DNA of 64,000 nt from Candidatus Binatia bacterium (GTDB taxonomy: Bacteria > Desulfobacterota > Binatia > Bin18), in contig OX638322.1 in the NCBI GenBank assembly GCA_951812575.1, positions 620,001 to 684,000 of the forward strand. Direction: 5' to 3'. This document shows, one piece after another, positions 7,592 through 16,400 of this stretch; position 1 is the first letter of the stretch, and each line of letters begins with the position of its first letter. The position numbers and the translations under genes were made by a program. Below the pieces are notes generated by a model. That model made no database searches. It worked only from the letters and a program-made list of their open reading frames with translations, and was not told the origin of the DNA.

Positions 7592-7903
7592 CTACTGTAG
7601 AGGCGAGAAGCTGGCCGGGGTCAGGATCTTGTTGTACTGGCTGACAACCATGCCTTGGGCCTTGGGACGGAACGCTTGCATCTCAGGGTCTGCTCCCTGG
7701 GCTGCGCGGGCTTGCGCTCGATGATTCATATCCTCATAGGCCCAAATGTGGACGACCTCGTTTAACGGGCCGACCTCGGTTGACCACCAGCCGACCAGTT
7801 TGGAGTATTTGCTGATGACCGGCAGTCCTTCTTTTTCTATGAGCGCCTGAAACTCCGGCACCTTCCCCGGTTGCAGCGTATACACACGCATCTCATACAC
7901 CAT
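7592..7903 (-). CDS. NIPSNAP-family protein
   Basis: This is a 103-residue dimeric alpha+beta-barrel (ferredoxin-like) protein. The start MVYEMRVYTLQPGKVPEF and the central WSTEVGPLNEVVHIWAYEDM are diagnostic of NIPSNAP. Function in bacteria is undefined; neighbours are usually degradative enzymes. ATG at 7903 follows GGGGAGGA. The longer frame to 7942 has no ribosome site. Single-gene unit, convergent with the upstream hydrolase. Confidence 0.85.
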   Translation of the reverse strand: MVYEMRVYTLQPGKVPEFQALIEKEGLPVISKYSKLVGWWSTEVGPLNEVVHIWAYEDMNHRAQARAAQGADPEMQAFRPKAQGMVVSQYNKILTPASFSPLQ

Positions 7904-8126
7904 AGTCTGATCCTCCCCGCTTTTAAGATTTTCAACTCCCAACGTTTGTGCAAAAAACTATATACACTGCTAAGCGCGATAGGGACAGAAGGAAGACACA
8001 ACGGAGTTAGGCGACACGCTGACCCTCATTCAGACGATGACCGGCCTCATTGGGGTTCTCGCTATTCTATGGTGACTGACCCAGATACAGCGGGCTGGCC
8101 GGCGGCGAGATAGGGAGATTGACGTC

Positions 8127-8264
8127 ATGACGGAGACGTTGCGGGAGAGCACGGAGCGGCAGGCCCAAACACTGTCTGAGGTCGGCCGGGCCCTCGAACG
8201 CCAGGGCCAAGCCTTAGACCGTCATGGACAGGCGTTAGCAGAGTTGCTCCGCCGCAGCGCGTGA
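8127..8264 (+). CDS. Small coiled-coil protein (45 aa), candidate
   Basis: ATG at 8127 opens MTETLRESTERQAQTLSEVG and continues RALERQGQALDRHGQALAEL, ending LLRRSA-TGA. It is a Gln/Arg/Leu-rich amphipathic helix with a quasi-repeated 7-residue RQGQALx unit. A purine run (GGGAGAT) lies 6-13 bases upstream. Just before it, a frame encoding MTGLIGVLAILW could be a separate membrane peptide, but it lacks a clear start. The regular heptads and clean start/stop suggest a real small gene or the remnant of a larger one. No function can be assigned. Confidence 0.4.
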   Translation: MTETLRESTERQAQTLSEVGRALERQGQALDRHGQALAELLRRSA

Positions 8265-8314
8265 CCCCAGGAGAATAATTCGTACATATGGCTAGGGCAA
8301 AGGAGACGCCTGGG

Positions 8315-8959
8315 CTATGAAGCTCGGATATTATCAGTGAGTCGAAGTCGAAAAAGTGGATAATCTGGTGTTACCTCGGCTATTTTATCCCAGGCATTAG
8401 GGTTGTTGGGGTCGGGACGTAGCTGCTTATTGCTTTGAGCTTGGTGCGGTCCCCGTAAGAAAACTTCCTTGAGGTTTTGTGCTGAAAAAACCGTATTGGC
8501 AGGCCAGCTTGTCAGGTCAGTCTTCGGCAGGTTTTGGTCATCGGTGTAAATGACAAGTATCACGCGCATGGTTTCGGCACAATCAGCCAATCCCTTCTTC
8601 TCGTCTTTTTTCGTTATCACGCCCTGCAAGCGCCTTAAAAGCTCTTCCTTTGTCCATAACGAGCGCTCATAGTTTTTGGCGTGAAGCCCTTGCATAAGTT
8701 CTATTTTTTCCTCTGGAGTCGATGGTTTAGCTCTGTGCCACTCCGCCACGTTATCCGCCCGAATCTCGTATTTTACCAGTTCTGTTATTTCAACCCCGAA
8801 TTGTTTGCCATCTTCGGAGGCAAAGCAATCGGGCGGATCGTTTTCATTACTACGAATGTCGATTATCTGTTTTCCATACTGTCGCGCGTACGCCTTGGCG
8901 AATTCCTCTGCTATGTGACTTTCTATAGCAGCTTGACGCAACTCAGGATCGCTGGGCAT
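8315..8959 (-). CDS. Hypothetical protein, possible PD-(D/E)XK-like nuclease
   Basis: The protein has 214 residues and no recognised name. The segment NDPPDCFASEDGKQFGVEITEL (positions 40-61) resembles the core of restriction-like nucleases: an Asp (D44), a beta hairpin and Glu (E57) in VExT. The usual Lys is replaced by Thr59. An acidic helix with E14/E18 precedes it. The gene is richer in A and T than its surroundings and is the downstream partner of the HEPN-like gene (42-base gap). The nuclease reading is inference. Alternatively it is a non-catalytic partner in a defence or toxin-type pair. Confidence 0.55.
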   Translation of the reverse strand: MPSDPELRQAAIESHIAEEFAKAYARQYGKQIIDIRSNENDPPDCFASEDGKQFGVEITELVKYEIRADNVAEWHRAKPSTPEEKIELMQGLHAKNYERSLWTKEELLRRLQGVITKKDEKKGLADCAETMRVILVIYTDDQNLPKTDLTSWPANTVFSAQNLKEVFLRGPHQAQSNKQLRPDPNNPNAWDKIAEVTPDYPLFRLRLTDNIRAS

Positions 8960-9001
8960 AACATGGTCTGCTCCTTGACCGCGTTGATTCTGGTACTCAA
9001 T

Positions 9002-9685
9002 TTATTTCTTTACGGCGTCTAATGTATCGGCATCCAGATTACCGAGCATCGGGCGTTTCAGCTTGTTTTTCATATCACTTTCTCTTGCGTTTTCCCCGCT
9101 CTGCCGGCGACGTAAACGCTCCATCTGTCGGGGGTTCCCCCGAACCACTACATGATTATACAAACGCTCCATCTGCCCGTTGTCTCGCGCAAGTTCTTCG
9201 TAGTGGTTCTTAGTATCTCGCCTTTTTTTGGGGTCGATTCGGGGATCAGTGTATAAAAGCGTCCGAAACAACTCGCTACCACATTGAAAAGGCACCATCT
9301 CTATGAGAGCAGCAAAACACCAGTCCACATCGGGGATAAGAGTGGAAGGCACTCCAAGGCCCCGTCCATCGGCAGGATATCTGGAGAGGGATTGGTATTT
9401 CCCATCGCAGAGATAATCCGCAATTGTGAATTTGGCTTGGTCAGGGACTTTTTCTCGTATCATCTTCTCCATTTTGTAAAGATCGTGGCCACCATGTTTC
9501 TTCGGGTCAAATGAAGGCTCCCACCATATTAGTGTGGCTTTCACAAGTTGCTCTACGCATTGTTGTGAAAGAAAGGCGGCTGGCGCATAAAACTCCTTGT
9601 TTCCACAGGTACGTGCGGCGAGGTAAAACCAAAATGATCGATTCTGCCAACGAATGTAATTGATATCCTTTTCAGCTTTCGCCAC
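9002..9685 (-). CDS. HEPN-like domain protein
   Basis: This is a 227-residue, mostly helical protein. The N-terminal segment FYLAARTCGNKEFYAPAAFL followed by SQQCVEQLVKATLIWW resembles HEPN domains, found in RNases, toxins and nucleotidyltransferase partners. The classic RxxxxH motif is not evident. The C-terminal third is basic (MERLRRRQSGENARESDMKN). I prefer GTG at 9685 over the TTG at 9691, because AGGAGG lies 7 bases before the GTG but only 1 base before the TTG. It is first in a two-gene, AT-richer minus-strand unit with a possible nuclease. This layout is common in defence islands, but the function is unproven. Confidence 0.6.
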   Translation of the reverse strand: MAKAEKDINYIRWQNRSFWFYLAARTCGNKEFYAPAAFLSQQCVEQLVKATLIWWEPSFDPKKHGGHDLYKMEKMIREKVPDQAKFTIADYLCDGKYQSLSRYPADGRGLGVPSTLIPDVDWCFAALIEMVPFQCGSELFRTLLYTDPRIDPKKRRDTKNHYEELARDNGQMERLYNHVVVRGNPRQMERLRRRQSGENARESDMKNKLKRPMLGNLDADTLDAVKK

Positions 9686-9721
9686 GAACAAGCCTCCTCA
9701 CACTTCCAGCCCTGGTCCGTA

Positions 9722-10540
9722 CTACTCCGCGCCTGCCCCATGCGCCGCCGCCCACTCCCGCGCCAAGCGCTGGGCTTCGGCGATCTGGGCTGGGGTCATT
9801 TGTTTCGCAACGGTATCGCGCAGTTCACGCGCCTCTTCAAAATTCGTCCCGGCGAGATTGAGCCACATATGAGCCAGAGTATAATCCTGCTGAACTCCCT
9901 GACCATTCTCGTAGAGGCGGCCAAGATTGGCCTGCGCGACAGGATTTCCCTGTTCAGCGGCCCGGCGATACCATTTCACCGCCTCGCTATAATCCTGCGC
10001 GACACCTTGGCCGACGTTATACATATAGCCAAGATTGGCCTGCGCATCCGCATAGTCCTGCTCAGCAGCCCGGCGGTACCATTTCACGGCCTCGGCATCA
10101 TCCTCCGGGACACCTTGGCCCATGTCGTACATGTGGCCGAGCTTATTCTGCGCGATAGGGAGTCCCTGTTCAGCAGCGAGGCGACACCATTTTGCCGCCT
10201 CGTTATAGTCCTGCGTGATCCCTTGGCCCTCATGGTACATGATACTGAGATTATTCTGCGCGGTCGCGTCTCCGGCTTCGGCGGCTAGACGATACCACTT
10301 CGCCGCCTCGGTATAATCCTGCGGGACACCTTGGCCGACGTTATACATGTAGCCGAGATTGGACTGCGCACCGACGTTTCCGGCTTCAGCGGCCGCTCGG
10401 CAGGCAACGAACTGAGTTGTAGGTGCCACATCAGTCTTGAAGCAATCCGCGGTATCAACATCTTCTGCCGTAACGGGACATACTCCCACCCAGACCCGCA
10501 ACAAGGCAATACAAAGGAGAAGCCGAAAAATAGGTCGCAT
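9722..10540 (-). CDS. Exported Sel1-repeat (TPR-like) protein
   Basis: This 272-residue protein has a signal peptide (hydrophobic 5-20, then AE) and at least five Sel1 repeats of 36 residues. The repeats have the pattern AQxNLGxMYxxGQGVxQDYxEAxKWYRxAAEQG (partial copies at both ends). Sel1 proteins are periplasmic or secreted scaffolds that bind other proteins. The C-terminus ends in a charged helix (AEAQRLAREWAAAHGAGAE). The repeats are also nearly identical at DNA level, so the copy number could vary between strains. Transcribed in the same direction as the HEPN gene (36-base gap), probably by chance. Confidence 0.88.
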   Translation of the reverse strand: MRPIFRLLLCIALLRVWVGVCPVTAEDVDTADCFKTDVAPTTQFVACRAAAEAGNVGAQSNLGYMYNVGQGVPQDYTEAAKWYRLAAEAGDATAQNNLSIMYHEGQGITQDYNEAAKWCRLAAEQGLPIAQNKLGHMYDMGQGVPEDDAEAVKWYRRAAEQDYADAQANLGYMYNVGQGVAQDYSEAVKWYRRAAEQGNPVAQANLGRLYENGQGVQQDYTLAHMWLNLAGTNFEEARELRDTVAKQMTPAQIAEAQRLAREWAAAHGAGAE

Positions 10541-10593
10541 GGTGACGCTTTTCCTTCTTCACTGAAGTGGAAGCGTAGAGACCTGATAGAGGA

Positions 10594-11796
10594 TTACGCA
10601 AACTCCGGGGCGACCTTGGTGGCGAACAGCTCGATGTCTTCGAGGAGTTGGTCTTGGGGTTCGAGACCGTTGTAGGCGACCAGGGAAAAATACTCGAACG
10701 GAATCTCCTCGTAGACCTCGGCGACCTGGCGTTTGACATCATCGACTGTGCCGGCCACGATCAGCCCTGTGTTGAGCACCCGCTCCAACATGGACCCGCT
10801 GCCTTCGCTGAGTAAAACCGGGAAGAAGTGCGAGGCAAATTCCGAGAAAAACGGTACGATACATTTTTCCACTTTTTCGTAGGCCGCTTCGCGCGTCTTG
10901 GCGACATACAAGAAGCGCAACAATCCCTGCCCCTGTCCGGGGCTGAGGGTGTGCCCACGCTGGGCCGCGCCTTCCCGGTAGGCGGCGTCCTGGACACGTG
11001 CCCCAGCCATGGGCGCAAAATAGCAACAGGTAAAATCCTGCTCGCCCGACCAACGCGCCGAGTCCGCACTGCCCGACGAACTGATAAAGACGGGTGGATG
11101 TGGCCGTTGGTAGGGCGCCGGCACCACGCTGATCCGACTGACGCGGTTGTGCTCGTCGATCTCTCCAGGCGCGCCATACTCCCGGGCACACGGATAGGCC
11201 GGATAGTCGTCAATACCTTCATGTGGAAACGGCACTTTGAAGAACTCGCCGTTGTACGAAAAGCTCGGTTCGGTCCAGGCTTTTTTGACAATAGTGACCA
11301 TCTCACGAAAGATCTCCTGGTTGACATCGTCGGCCGTGGCCTGTTGCTCAGACTCGCGGTTCGACAGGGTCGGCAGCGTGTTGTACTGCTGCCCGAGCGT
11401 TCTGACCCAACGGGCCTGATAGCCGCGGGCAAAGCCGACAAAGAACCGACCCTTGAGAATATGGTCCAGCACTGCGGTCTCTTCCGCGACGCGCAATGGA
11501 TTTTGTGTGCCCATGACGTAGCCTAACTGCCCCATCCGCATCTGTTTGGCATACGGGCCCAACCAGGCGTTCATCAGTCCGGGAGTGGGCAGCATTTCAA
11601 ATCCCTCAGAGTGGAAATGGTGCTCAATAAAACTCATGCCCCAATAGCCCAGCGTATCCGCGGCTTTCACGATATCGACCATGCCGTCAATGATCTGGGC
11701 ATAGCGTTCAACGTTTCGTCCAACGGGTCGCAACTGGCGTCGTTCTTCGTTGGAACGCACCGGCATTGAGGGAACCATCTGAATCATCGTTTTCAT
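10594..11796 (-). CDS. LLM-class flavin-dependent monooxygenase
   Basis: This 400-residue luciferase-like TIM barrel uses FMNH2 or F420. Family segments include DTLGYWGMSFIEHHFHSEGF, LRVAEETAVLDHILKGRFFVGFARG and a PPVFISSSGSADSARW-type phosphate-binding loop. Insertions and length fit the 'LLM class flavin-dependent oxidoreductase' group, which is very abundant in Entotheonella-like and actinobacterial genomes. Start: ATG at 11796 with AGGAGG at 8 bases; the GTG at 11802 would be too close. Divergent from the thiolase gene. The substrate is unknown. Confidence 0.85.
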   Translation of the reverse strand: MKTMIQMVPSMPVRSNEERRQLRPVGRNVERYAQIIDGMVDIVKAADTLGYWGMSFIEHHFHSEGFEMLPTPGLMNAWLGPYAKQMRMGQLGYVMGTQNPLRVAEETAVLDHILKGRFFVGFARGYQARWVRTLGQQYNTLPTLSNRESEQQATADDVNQEIFREMVTIVKKAWTEPSFSYNGEFFKVPFPHEGIDDYPAYPCAREYGAPGEIDEHNRVSRISVVPAPYQRPHPPVFISSSGSADSARWSGEQDFTCCYFAPMAGARVQDAAYREGAAQRGHTLSPGQGQGLLRFLYVAKTREAAYEKVEKCIVPFFSEFASHFFPVLLSEGSGSMLERVLNTGLIVAGTVDDVKRQVAEVYEEIPFEYFSLVAYNGLEPQDQLLEDIELFATKVAPEFA

Positions 11797-11923
11797 TAAC
11801 ACGTCCTCCTGATTGCCTCTCCTGCCTTATCCGCCGGTATCCGCTTTCGTCAAGCGTCCGGACGGCAGATGACTTGCACTCTCACCCAGGCTTCGACTAC
11901 GCTCCGAGCCGGAGGGCCAATGT

Positions 11924-13060
11924 ATGGGGCTTCAGGAACTGTGTGACACAGTCTGCATTGTTGGTGTGGGTGATACCAAACAAGGCGCAGTCCCGGACAA
12001 GACTGGCGACGAGTTAGCCATAGAGGCGGCTCGGGCCGCGTTGGAAGATTGCGGCCTGAAAAAAGACGATATTGACGGCTTATTTGTGCAGCCCAGCTAC
12101 GGGAGGCAAGGCGATTATCTCAAAGTTGGGCTGATGCTCGGTCTCAATCCCAGGGTCGGTGGCGCGGTCGAGGCATCAGGGGCAACCGGCTGTTATATGA
12201 TTCAGCACGCCGCCCTGCTGCTCAATGCGGACATGGCTCAGTACATCCTGCTGGTGTACGGCACGAACCAGAAGACGAATCGGAATAGATTCGGTGGGGC
12301 CCTGCTCGAAGAACACGCCCCCTACGGCGCCTTTAATCCATCCGGACCGTTTGCGTTTGCCTTTCGGCGGCACATGCATTTGTACGGGACAACCGAAGAG
12401 CAGCTCGCCACGATTGCGATTAATCAGCGCGCGCATGCCAGGCTGAACCCCAAAGCCGTCCAGCAAACACCGATCACGCTCGACGACTATATGAGTGCCC
12501 GTTACATTGTGGAGCCCCTCAGATTATTTGACTATTGCTATATCACCGACGGCGGGCACGCCTTTATCCTGACAACGGCGGACCGCGCTACAGATCTGAA
12601 AAAGCCACCAGTCTATATCCGAGGGATGGGTCGCCAGGAGGCTTTTCGCGCGTATGAAACGCCCGACCTGGTGATGCAGAGTTTTCAACAGGAAGCGGTC
12701 GCCAAGATGGTCTTTGATATGGCTGGCTGCACGCCACAGGACCTGCAAGCCTTATATGTCCAAGATGCGTACAGCCCGGCCGTGATCGCAGCCTTGGAAA
12801 ATTACGGCTTTTGTCCACGGGGTGAATCTGGCCGCTGGATTCAAGACGGGCGGATCGCTCTGGGCGGCGAACTGCCGCTGAACGTCAACGGTGGACAATT
12901 GTCTGAAACCTATATGGTTGGCTGGCAAAACACCTGTGACGCCGTGCGACAGTTGCGAGGAGAATGTGGCGCGCGGCAGATCAAGAATGTGGAACGCCTC
13001 ATGTGTACATACACCGGCGGCTTGCGCGAGCATGCCGGCGCATTGATTTTACGAAGCTGA
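11924..13060 (+). CDS. Thiolase-like (SCP2/acetyl-CoA acetyltransferase family) protein
   Basis: The protein has 378 residues. Thiolase fold signatures are ELAIEAARAALEDCGL, VEASGATGCYMIQHAALLL, NVNGGQLSETY (the His/Asn-Gly-Gly loop) and CTYTGGLREHAGAL near the end. In this subfamily the N-terminal nucleophile Cys seems shifted to or replaced by the ASGATGC loop. Such proteins pair with DUF35 OB-fold proteins in complexes acting on acyl-CoA side chains (steroid aldol-lyase/thiolase type). The partner indeed follows 15 bases downstream. ATG at 11924 follows GGAGGG. Acyl-CoA degradation, perhaps of a sterol or aromatic side chain, is inferred. Confidence 0.82.
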   Translation: MGLQELCDTVCIVGVGDTKQGAVPDKTGDELAIEAARAALEDCGLKKDDIDGLFVQPSYGRQGDYLKVGLMLGLNPRVGGAVEASGATGCYMIQHAALLLNADMAQYILLVYGTNQKTNRNRFGGALLEEHAPYGAFNPSGPFAFAFRRHMHLYGTTEEQLATIAINQRAHARLNPKAVQQTPITLDDYMSARYIVEPLRLFDYCYITDGGHAFILTTADRATDLKKPPVYIRGMGRQEAFRAYETPDLVMQSFQQEAVAKMVFDMAGCTPQDLQALYVQDAYSPAVIAALENYGFCPRGESGRWIQDGRIALGGELPLNVNGGQLSETYMVGWQNTCDAVRQLRGECGARQIKNVERLMCTYTGGLREHAGALILRS

Positions 13061-13075
13061 ACCGGAGCAAGACCC

Positions 13076-13498
13076 ATGCCCGACTACAACAAGCCCCTGC
13101 CCGTGGTCGAAAAATGGAACGAACCGTATTGGCAGGCCGCCAAACGCCATGAGTTCGTTGCCCAACAGTGCACAGCCTGCGGCTATATTCACCTGCCACC
13201 CGGACCGGCCTGTACGAACTGTCTCAGCCCGGACCAGGACTGGGTTCAATTGAGCGGCAAGGGCACAATTTACTCGTATGGCATTTACCATCAGCAATGG
13301 CACCCCGGCTTTGCCGACGACATCCCCTACAACGTCGCGCTTATCGATCTGGATGAAGGACTCCAGATTATGAGCCAAGTCGTTGAGTGTGAGAATGATG
13401 CACTTGGCTGTGGTCTGCCGGTCGAAGTCACCTTCGATGATGTCACTCCAGAAATTACGTTACCAAAATTCCGTCTCGTAGGGACGAAGCAAGCCTAA
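13076..13498 (+). CDS. Zn-ribbon OB-fold protein (DUF35/ChsH2-like)
   Basis: The 140-residue protein has a rubredoxin-like zinc ribbon (C32, C35, C46, C49) followed by an OB fold (GKGTIYSYGIYHQQWHPGF...). DUF35 proteins bind acyl-CoA and form the accessory chain of thiolases, HMG-CoA synthases or side-chain hydratases. Its 15-base distance to the thiolase-like gene makes a heteromeric complex very likely. It is followed by a pair of hydroxyacid dehydrogenase genes on the same strand, the first 84 bases downstream. Confidence 0.88.
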   Translation: MPDYNKPLPVVEKWNEPYWQAAKRHEFVAQQCTACGYIHLPPGPACTNCLSPDQDWVQLSGKGTIYSYGIYHQQWHPGFADDIPYNVALIDLDEGLQIMSQVVECENDALGCGLPVEVTFDDVTPEITLPKFRLVGTKQA

Positions 13499-13582
13499 CT
13501 GCCGGACCTTAACTACGAAGCACATTTGGGAGGCAGCTCGGAGAAGACGACGGGCCTCCCTCTTGCAAAAAGGAGGAATCAC

Positions 13583-14485
13583 ATGCGCATAGGATTTATT
13601 GGACTCGGCAATATGGGCGGCCCAATGGCTTCGCATATCATCGCGGCCGGACATGACGTCACCGTCTATGATGTCCGTCGCGAAGCAGCGCAACCCCACT
13701 TGCAGCACGGTGCCGAGTGGGTCGATAGCCCCCGCGCGGTTGCCGCCAGGAGTGAAATTACTTTTACTTCTCTGCCAGGCCCGAAAGAAGTCGAGACGGT
13801 GGCACTGGGCGAGGGCGGCATTCTCCAGGGCGCACAACCGGACTCGGTCTACATCGACCTGTCAACGAGTTCACCGACCCTTATCCGAGCAATCCAAGCC
13901 GCATATCAAGAGAAAAAAGTACACGTGTTAGACGCGCCCGTCAGTGGCGGGCCGGTCGGCGCCCAAGCCGCCACGCTGGCGGTCATGGTCGGCGGTGACT
14001 CCGCCATCTATGAGCGGGTCAAACCGGTCCTCGACACGATTGGCGACAAGGTCTCTTACCTGGGTGGAATCGGGTGCGGCGAGATTGCCAAAATCGTTCA
14101 CAATATGATTGGCATCTGCTTCCAGTCTCTCCTCGCCGAGGGATTCACTCTTGGGGTCAAAGCTGGCGTTGAACCCGAGGCATTACTCAAGGCCGTTGCC
14201 GACGGGGCAGTGGGTCAGGGCTTGATGCTGAACTACATGGTTCCCGAAGTCATCTTCAAAGGCGACTACGACACTGTGCGCTTCGCGCTGCGGGGGGCGC
14301 GCAAAGACTTGGGCTTGGCCACCGAACTGGGTCGTGAGTGTGAGGTACCGCTCAAAGTCGCCAGCATCGTGGAGCAGGAATTCATCGAAGGTCTGGCGCG
14401 TGGCTGGGCAGAGCGCGACTCGACCGCTCCGTTCGCGCTGCAAGAAGAACGTGCTGGCGTAACCGTACGAGCACCGAAAACCTAG
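13583..14485 (+). CDS. 3-hydroxyisobutyrate dehydrogenase-family oxidoreductase (copy 1)
   Basis: The 300-residue beta-hydroxyacid dehydrogenase has the Rossmann motif GLGNMG (7-12), the substrate loop [11 protein letters not shown] and the catalytic Lys in [10 protein letters not shown]. Members oxidise 3-hydroxyisobutyrate, tartronate semialdehyde, 6-phosphogluconate-like or imine substrates with NAD(P). ATG at 13583 follows AAAGGAGGAATCAC; the frame to 13526 has no ribosome site. It has a close tandem paralogue 28 bases downstream. The neighbourhood (thiolase, OB-fold, LLM) suggests a degradative pathway. The particular substrate cannot be read. Confidence 0.88.
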   Translation: MRIGFIGLGNMGGPMASHIIAAGHDVTVYDVRREAAQPHLQHGAEWVDSPRAVAARSEITFTSLPGPKEVETVALGEGGILQGAQPDSVYIDLSTSSPTLIRAIQAAYQEKKVHVLDAPVSGGPVGAQAATLAVMVGGDSAIYERVKPVLDTIGDKVSYLGGIGCGEIAKIVHNMIGICFQSLLAEGFTLGVKAGVEPEALLKAVADGAVGQGLMLNYMVPEVIFKGDYDTVRFALRGARKDLGLATELGRECEVPLKVASIVEQEFIEGLARGWAERDSTAPFALQEERAGVTVRAPKT

Positions 14486-14513
14486 TCTGGGAATTTCAAA
14501 CGGAGGCAAGGAC

Positions 14514-15410
14514 ATGCGAGTGGGATTTATCGGCTTGGGGAATATGGGCGGCCCGATGGCCTCACATATCATTGCGGCTGGACACGAGGTGACCGTCCAC
14601 GACCGGCGTCAGGAAGCAGCCCGGACCCAGCGTGAACACGGGGCCAAGTGGGCCAACAGTCCCAGGGCCGTTGCGGCTGCGAGTGAGATTACCTTTACCT
14701 CGCTGCCAGGTCCGACCGAGGTTGAAGCGGTCGCTTTAGGAGAAGAAGGAATCCTACGTGGGTCGTACCCCAACTCCGTCTATATCGATCTCTCGACCAG
14801 TTCGCCGACACTCATTCGAGAGATTCACGCCGCCTACCAGGAGCAAAACGTCCATGTCCTTGATGCGCCTGTCAGTGGCGGGCCGGTCGGAGCCCAAGCT
14901 GCCACGCTGGCAGTCATGGTCGGCGGTGACCCCGCCATCTATGAGCGGGTCAAACCGGTCCTCGACGCGATCGGCAATAAGGTATCCTATGTCGGCGGGA
15001 TTGGCTGCGGCCTGATTGCCAAGATTGTCCATAATATGGTCAGTAACGGGTTTCGCGCCCTCCTGGCGGAGGGACTGACTGTCGGCGTGAAGGCTGGGGT
15101 TGCACCCGAGGCGCTCCGCCGCGCCATTGCAGACGGTGCTATGGGCCAGGGACTCACCCTGAACCACACCCTGCCACACCGCATATTCACGGGCGATTTC
15201 GATACCGTCCGCTTTGCTTTGCATCTCGCCCGCAAGGATATTGGGCTCGCCACAAGCTTGGGACGGGAGTTTGAGGTGCCAATGAAAATGGCCAACCTGT
15301 TGGAGCAGGAATTTATCGAAGCCCTTGCCCGCGGCTGGGGCGAGCGCGACTCGACCTCGGTGTTCCTCTTGCAAGAGGAGCGGGCAGGTGTGAAAGTCCG
15401 CTCCTCATAG
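14514..15410 (+). CDS. 3-hydroxyisobutyrate dehydrogenase-family oxidoreductase (copy 2)
   Basis: This 298-residue tandem paralogue of the gene before it has the same [17 protein letters not shown] and Lys ([11 protein letters not shown]) motifs. Large identical blocks alternate with changed patches, such as [23 protein letters not shown] versus FQSLLAEGFTLGVKAGVEPEALL. Residues near the catalytic Lys and the C-terminal helical domain differ, so the substrate range may have diverged. GGAGG lies 7 bases before the ATG. It is the last gene of the plus-strand thiolase unit. It converges with the GlcG-like gene with only 3 bases between stops. Confidence 0.88.
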   Translation: MRVGFIGLGNMGGPMASHIIAAGHEVTVHDRRQEAARTQREHGAKWANSPRAVAAASEITFTSLPGPTEVEAVALGEEGILRGSYPNSVYIDLSTSSPTLIREIHAAYQEQNVHVLDAPVSGGPVGAQAATLAVMVGGDPAIYERVKPVLDAIGNKVSYVGGIGCGLIAKIVHNMVSNGFRALLAEGLTVGVKAGVAPEALRRAIADGAMGQGLTLNHTLPHRIFTGDFDTVRFALHLARKDIGLATSLGREFEVPMKMANLLEQEFIEALARGWGERDSTSVFLLQEERAGVKVRSS

Positions 15411-15413
15411 CCC

Positions 15414-16010
15414 TTACTCCGCCCCTATGACGTCCAGACCAGCTTGGGCGCAGTCTATGTCCTCAGCCTCAGTGCCGCCACTCGCCCCAACGCCACCGAG
15501 CAACCTGCCCTCAATAATAATCGGCAGTCCTCCGCCGGCGAGGAGCATGGGTTCATCGATCAGCTGAGTCAGACTCTGAAATAAGTCCGGGCGCTGCTCG
15601 GCCAGCTCTTCCACTGCTGCCGAAGGGCGTCGGAACGTTGCCGCAGTAAAGGCTTTTGCCTGGGCGACCCTGGTCGTCATCCAACGGGCGCCGTCCATAC
15701 GGATGAGCGCTACCTGGCGCCCGGTCGCATCGACGACAGCAAAGCTCATGGCCCAGCCTTGTTTTATCGCTTCTGCCTTGGCTGCTTCAAGAAACTGCTC
15801 AGCCAGAGCCAGTGTCAGGGTTGGCGGTTGTTGTTCGGCCTGTTCAGCGGCTTCCGCCGCCTCTTGGCCAGACGCCAACTCGACAGCCTCGGCCGCCGCT
15901 GTGGCATCTCCTGGTTTTTGCTCTTGTGCCTGAACCCAGATGGTCGTCAGACCCATGCTCAGCATCAGACCCAGAACAACGCCGACCCTTCGTGCATACA
16001 CTCTACCCAT
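15414..16010 (-). CDS. Exported GlcG/HbpS (DUF336) heme-binding-like protein
   Basis: The 198-residue protein carries a signal peptide (RRVGVVLGLMLSMGLTTIWVQA-type; first 30 residues), then a low-complexity Glu/Ala/Gln linker. The DUF336 domain follows: AEQFLEAAKAEAIKQGWAMS, FAVVDATGRQVALIRMDGA and GGGLPI with GASGG. DUF336 proteins bind heme or cobalamin or act as small-molecule sensors. ATG at 16010 follows AAGGAGGGG. Monocistronic by layout; the upstream interval of about 390 bases is shared with the amidohydrolase promoter region. Confidence 0.82.
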   Translation of the reverse strand: MGRVYARRVGVVLGLMLSMGLTTIWVQAQEQKPGDATAAAEAVELASGQEAAEAAEQAEQQPPTLTLALAEQFLEAAKAEAIKQGWAMSFAVVDATGRQVALIRMDGARWMTTRVAQAKAFTAATFRRPSAAVEELAEQRPDLFQSLTQLIDEPMLLAGGGLPIIIEGRLLGGVGASGGTEAEDIDCAQAGLDVIGAE

Positions 16011-16400
16011 CTCTACCCCTCCTTCCACATCGCACGGTAACAAACGAACCTAGAGTACTTATATTATCAACGCTCTTCAAATTTTAGGCAACCGTACTGC
16101 TGAGAAATTTCGGCAATCGAGGATGCCCCTGTTTCCGTTCCCTGGCCACTCTCGTTGCTTCCTCATGATGACATCGACAACTCAAGAGCACGGAACGAAA
16201 ATCATGATTGCAGGAGAATACGAAGACCGTCGGATCAAATACGAGGAGTAGTGGTGCTTTGTCGAAAGAACAGTCCCTACGGACGGCGCCTGATGCCGCA
16301 TTCGACCGTTTGACTTTCGTAATCGGACAGTCCTATATTCTCAACATTCACAGCAGTTGATTGGGCAGTCGATTCGCTTTGACCAAAGGAGGGTCAGCAT
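16011..16400. other. Divergent intergenic region
   Basis: The 390 bases between the GlcG-like gene and the amidohydrolase contain one good promoter facing right and no convincing gene. Short frames here lack ribosome sites. No RNA structure was recognised. Confidence 0.4.
16310..16339 (+). promoter_or_regulatory. Sigma70-type promoter of amidohydrolase
   Basis: TTGACT (16310-16315) and TATATT (16334-16339) have an 18-base spacer. The ATG of the amidohydrolase lies about 60 bases downstream of the -10 box. Confidence 0.5.

Noticed and set aside
9722..10540. Sel1 protein as part of the HEPN island
   Set aside because: Composition and gene family differ from the island; the 36-base gap and strand agreement alone do not show linkage.
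12176..12466. Minus-strand frames in the thiolase gene and similar shadows throughout
   Set aside because: They lie inside genes with clear family motifs and have no own start signals.
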